7,253 nucleotides of DNA, taken from the NCBI GenBank assembly GCA_021839785.1, contig JAKCAB010000064.1:1-7253 (forward strand), read 5' to 3'. The notes beneath the pieces are model-generated. The model saw only the letters and a list, made by a program, of their open reading frames with translations, ran no database searches and was not told the DNA's origin. Below, piece after piece: positions 5,765 through 7,253 of the stretch. Each line of letters opens with the position of its first letter. Position 1 is the first letter of the stretch. The position numbers were made by a program, and so were the translations under genes. This stretch comes from a bacterium. Its GTDB lineage: Bacteria > Verrucomicrobiota > Verrucomicrobiae > Limisphaerales > J093.

Positions 5765-7131
5765 TCATGGTGTTGTGCCTCGCAGTTCGTTGATGCGGCT
5801 GATGCGCTGCAGCGCGAAACCGCCTTTCAGGCAGATGACTTGGGCGCGCAGCCCGGAAAGTGTTTCCTGGTAACTCCCGCGCACGCTCTCCGCGCCGTAG
5901 TACGGATTGGCGGAGGCGTTCGTGACGGCGCTGAAAATCAGGGCGATGTCACGCACGATGGTGCGCGTCTCCACCGCGTTGGTGTAGGCCTGAAAATCCC
6001 AGTCCTGGTTGTCGTGCATCGGATGATAGCGATGGAGGAAGGGGTTGGTCGGGTCGTCAAAGCGCACCGTGACCGTGCCGGCCAGCGCGTTGGTGAAGCT
6101 GCCGGCCAGCCCCACGGGCGGCATCAGCGGAAACGCCGCCGAACTGATGCGGCTCACGTCCGTGGCATCGGTCGGCAGGGCGTGCTCGTCGGCGTAGAGC
6201 GCGTAGGTGCCGTTGGTGTGCGGCGGCGTGGCAAGTGTCGGGTCCCATGCGAGCACAACTTGCTGAAGCAGGTGTGTCTGGCCATACGCGTCCACGTGCA
6301 GCAGAAGGCGGAACGAAATCGGGGCCGGCGTGCTCAACAGATTTGTGCCCGTGTAGGCGGGCGCGTTGATCCGGTTCACGGTCGCCTGCCCCACCCACAG
6401 GCCCTCGTTGTCGTCGTGCTGGTCCAACGGGCTGCCCAGCAGCGCGGCATGTTTTTGCGCCAGGACCGGCACGCGGTTCATCAGCGATTCACCGGCGTCG
6501 GTGACTTCCAGGATGCTCTGGTACGCCGCGCCATTCGTGCCGTGCGGCGTGTACGGGACGAAATCCTGCCGGCGGACGCCCAACCGCAACGGCCACTCCT
6601 CGCCCGGCGCGAGCGCGCGCGACAGGCCGGTCGCCGGGAAATCGCTCCACTCCCACTGGTTGCTGGCGTTCTTCGAGAGATAGGACAGCGGGACCGGGCC
6701 GGCCAGTTCCGGGTATTCGCCGGTCGCAGGCGGGCTTTCCGAGGCCCGCTGCCGTACCCACGCGATCAGCGTGTTGGTGGGGTGCGCGTTTTTAATGGTG
6801 AGGTCCTGCCGCACCAGCAGCGTACCGAAATCCACCGCTCCGCCGCTGGGTGTGACGTGGAGTGCCGAGAAGTAAGCCGGCGCGCGGGCGCAGCCGATCC
6901 AGTAAGCGACGCCCGGCTGAACGTGGTCGCGCGCCGGTTGCGCGATGCGCTGGCCCCAGCCCCGCGTATCGAGACGGTAAAGTTCGTTGGCGTAGCCGCG
7001 CGCGGTGTCCACCTCGGGCGTGAACCGGAAGAAATCGGTGAACGTCGGCGGGTTGTTCGGATGCACCGGGAATCCCACCAGGTTCAGGCCGTGCGGATAC
7101 CAGTCCAGCCGGGGAAGGATGACACGCCCCC
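5765..7131 (-). CDS. Secreted protein of unknown function, main C-terminal part (about 455 residues)
   Basis: The coherent frame starts just after the C5 run 7127-7131 (RVILPRLDWYPHGLNLVGFP) and ends with TGA at 5767-5765. It continues a fragment in another frame at 7253-7127, so the gene is longer than the window. The sequence is soluble and beta-rich, with many Thr-Asn and Asn-Gly pairs. The last 110 residues hold a block that I associate from memory with the C-termini of large secreted verrucomicrobial proteins: NPFLHRYHPMHDNQDWDFQ, then TRTIVRDIALIF, then VRGSYQETLSGLRAQ and FALQRISRINEL. No catalytic motif is visible and I do not assign a function. Its stop overlaps a possible ATG for the tail-collar gene in an ATGA arrangement, which points to translational coupling and a shared operon. 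Confidence 0.75.
5766..5781 (-). promoter_or_regulatory. Possible ribosome-binding site and ATG of the tail-collar gene, overlapping the upstream stop
   Basis: On the minus strand GAGG (5781-5778) precedes ATG (5768-5766) by nine bases, and the ATG overlaps the upstream TGA (5767-5765). Read directly, this ATG gives MKTNSNPKSEIRKKPEIRSP and misses the tail-collar frame. One added A in the AAA run near 5752-5754 would give MKTNSKSEIRNPKEARNPK and lead in frame into the signal peptide at 5688. This start is therefore plausible but not intact as sequenced. Confidence 0.4.
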
Positions 7132-7253
7132 TTGATCGCCAGGGTGAACGGCGCGGCGTTGGGGGCAACCTTAATGAGGTAGGACTGGCCGCCTTGCAGA
7201 TCGAACAGGCGGTTCAGGAATGAGCGCGGGTCGGATGGCGGCAGCCACATCAA
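7127..7253 (-). pseudogene. Upstream piece of the same secreted protein gene, cut by the window edge and frameshifted from the main part
   Basis: Reading in from the window edge, the frame gives MWLPPSDPRSFLNRLFDLQ, then GGQSYLIKVAPNAAPFTLAI and KG. It then loses sense at the G5 run on the coding strand (C5 at 7127-7131). Removing one base from that run joins it to RVILPRLDWYPHGLN, the start of the main part. There is no signal peptide here, and the ATG at 7250 looks internal because the sequence reads like the middle of a domain. The true N-terminus must lie beyond the window. I treat the two pieces as one gene carrying a +1 indel, either real or a sequencing error. Confidence 0.6.

Noticed and set aside
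4810..7135. Plus-strand open frames opposite the tail-collar gene and the first gene
   Set aside because: These are antisense shadows without signal peptide or recognisable domain, while the opposite strand encodes clear secreted proteins.
1..7253. tRNA, rRNA or riboswitch
   Set aside because: I saw no cloverleaf, conserved rRNA segment or known riboswitch core on reading through both strands, although a covariance search was not possible.

Overview
The window is GC-rich bacterial DNA with every credible gene on the minus strand, so the order of transcription runs from high to low coordinates. The products are large secreted proteins rich in Thr-Asn and Gly-Asn. Short intergenic repeats of two kinds sit between them: a CCGAAAT heptamer repeat and a hairpin element whose loops read TTGCA. 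From memory, this mix of repeats and protein style suggests Verrucomicrobiota (Limisphaerales/Pedosphaera-like) or another PVC-group genome. No marker gene is present, so the assignment is an inference.

Layout in order of transcription: (A) 7253-5765 is the C-terminal part of a secreted protein of unknown function, cut by the window edge and carrying one frameshift near 7127-7131. (B) 5688-4663, with a possible true start at 5768, is a secreted protein with a signal peptide, an N-terminal INYQGRL-type domain, an Ala-rich linker and a phage tail-collar domain (microcystin-dependent-protein-like). (C) about 4652 or 4351 down to 141 is a very large secreted protein with a signal peptide, an unrecognised N-terminal region and two LamG (concanavalin A-like) domains. 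C is interrupted by two frameshifts and one in-frame amber codon, so only its 1019-residue C-terminal part (3200-141) is an intact frame. The stop of A overlaps a possible ATG for B, and a well-spaced Shine-Dalgarno plus ATG lies 10 bases after the stop of B. The three genes therefore look like one operon for exported, probably surface or extracellular, proteins that bind carbohydrate or other ligands. The function of the set is unknown.

The most interesting part is the repeats. A perfectly centred 133-bp inverted repeat (4363-4495) is built from small hairpins with a constant T(T/C)GCA loop and differing stems. It is flanked by oppositely oriented heptamer repeats (4235-4275 and 4514-4556), and a third heptamer repeat lies at 5705-5754. 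The heptamer unit has no stop codon in any of six frames and encodes the same seven-residue cycle in all three frames of each strand. In both B and C these repeats lie between a good ribosome-binding site with ATG and the hydrophobic core of the signal peptide.

All three clear frameshifts (one in A, two in C) are explained by one extra base in a run of 4 to 6 G or C. Sequencing or assembly error is therefore as likely as true gene decay. The first 140 bases hold no gene that I can support, only small dyads.
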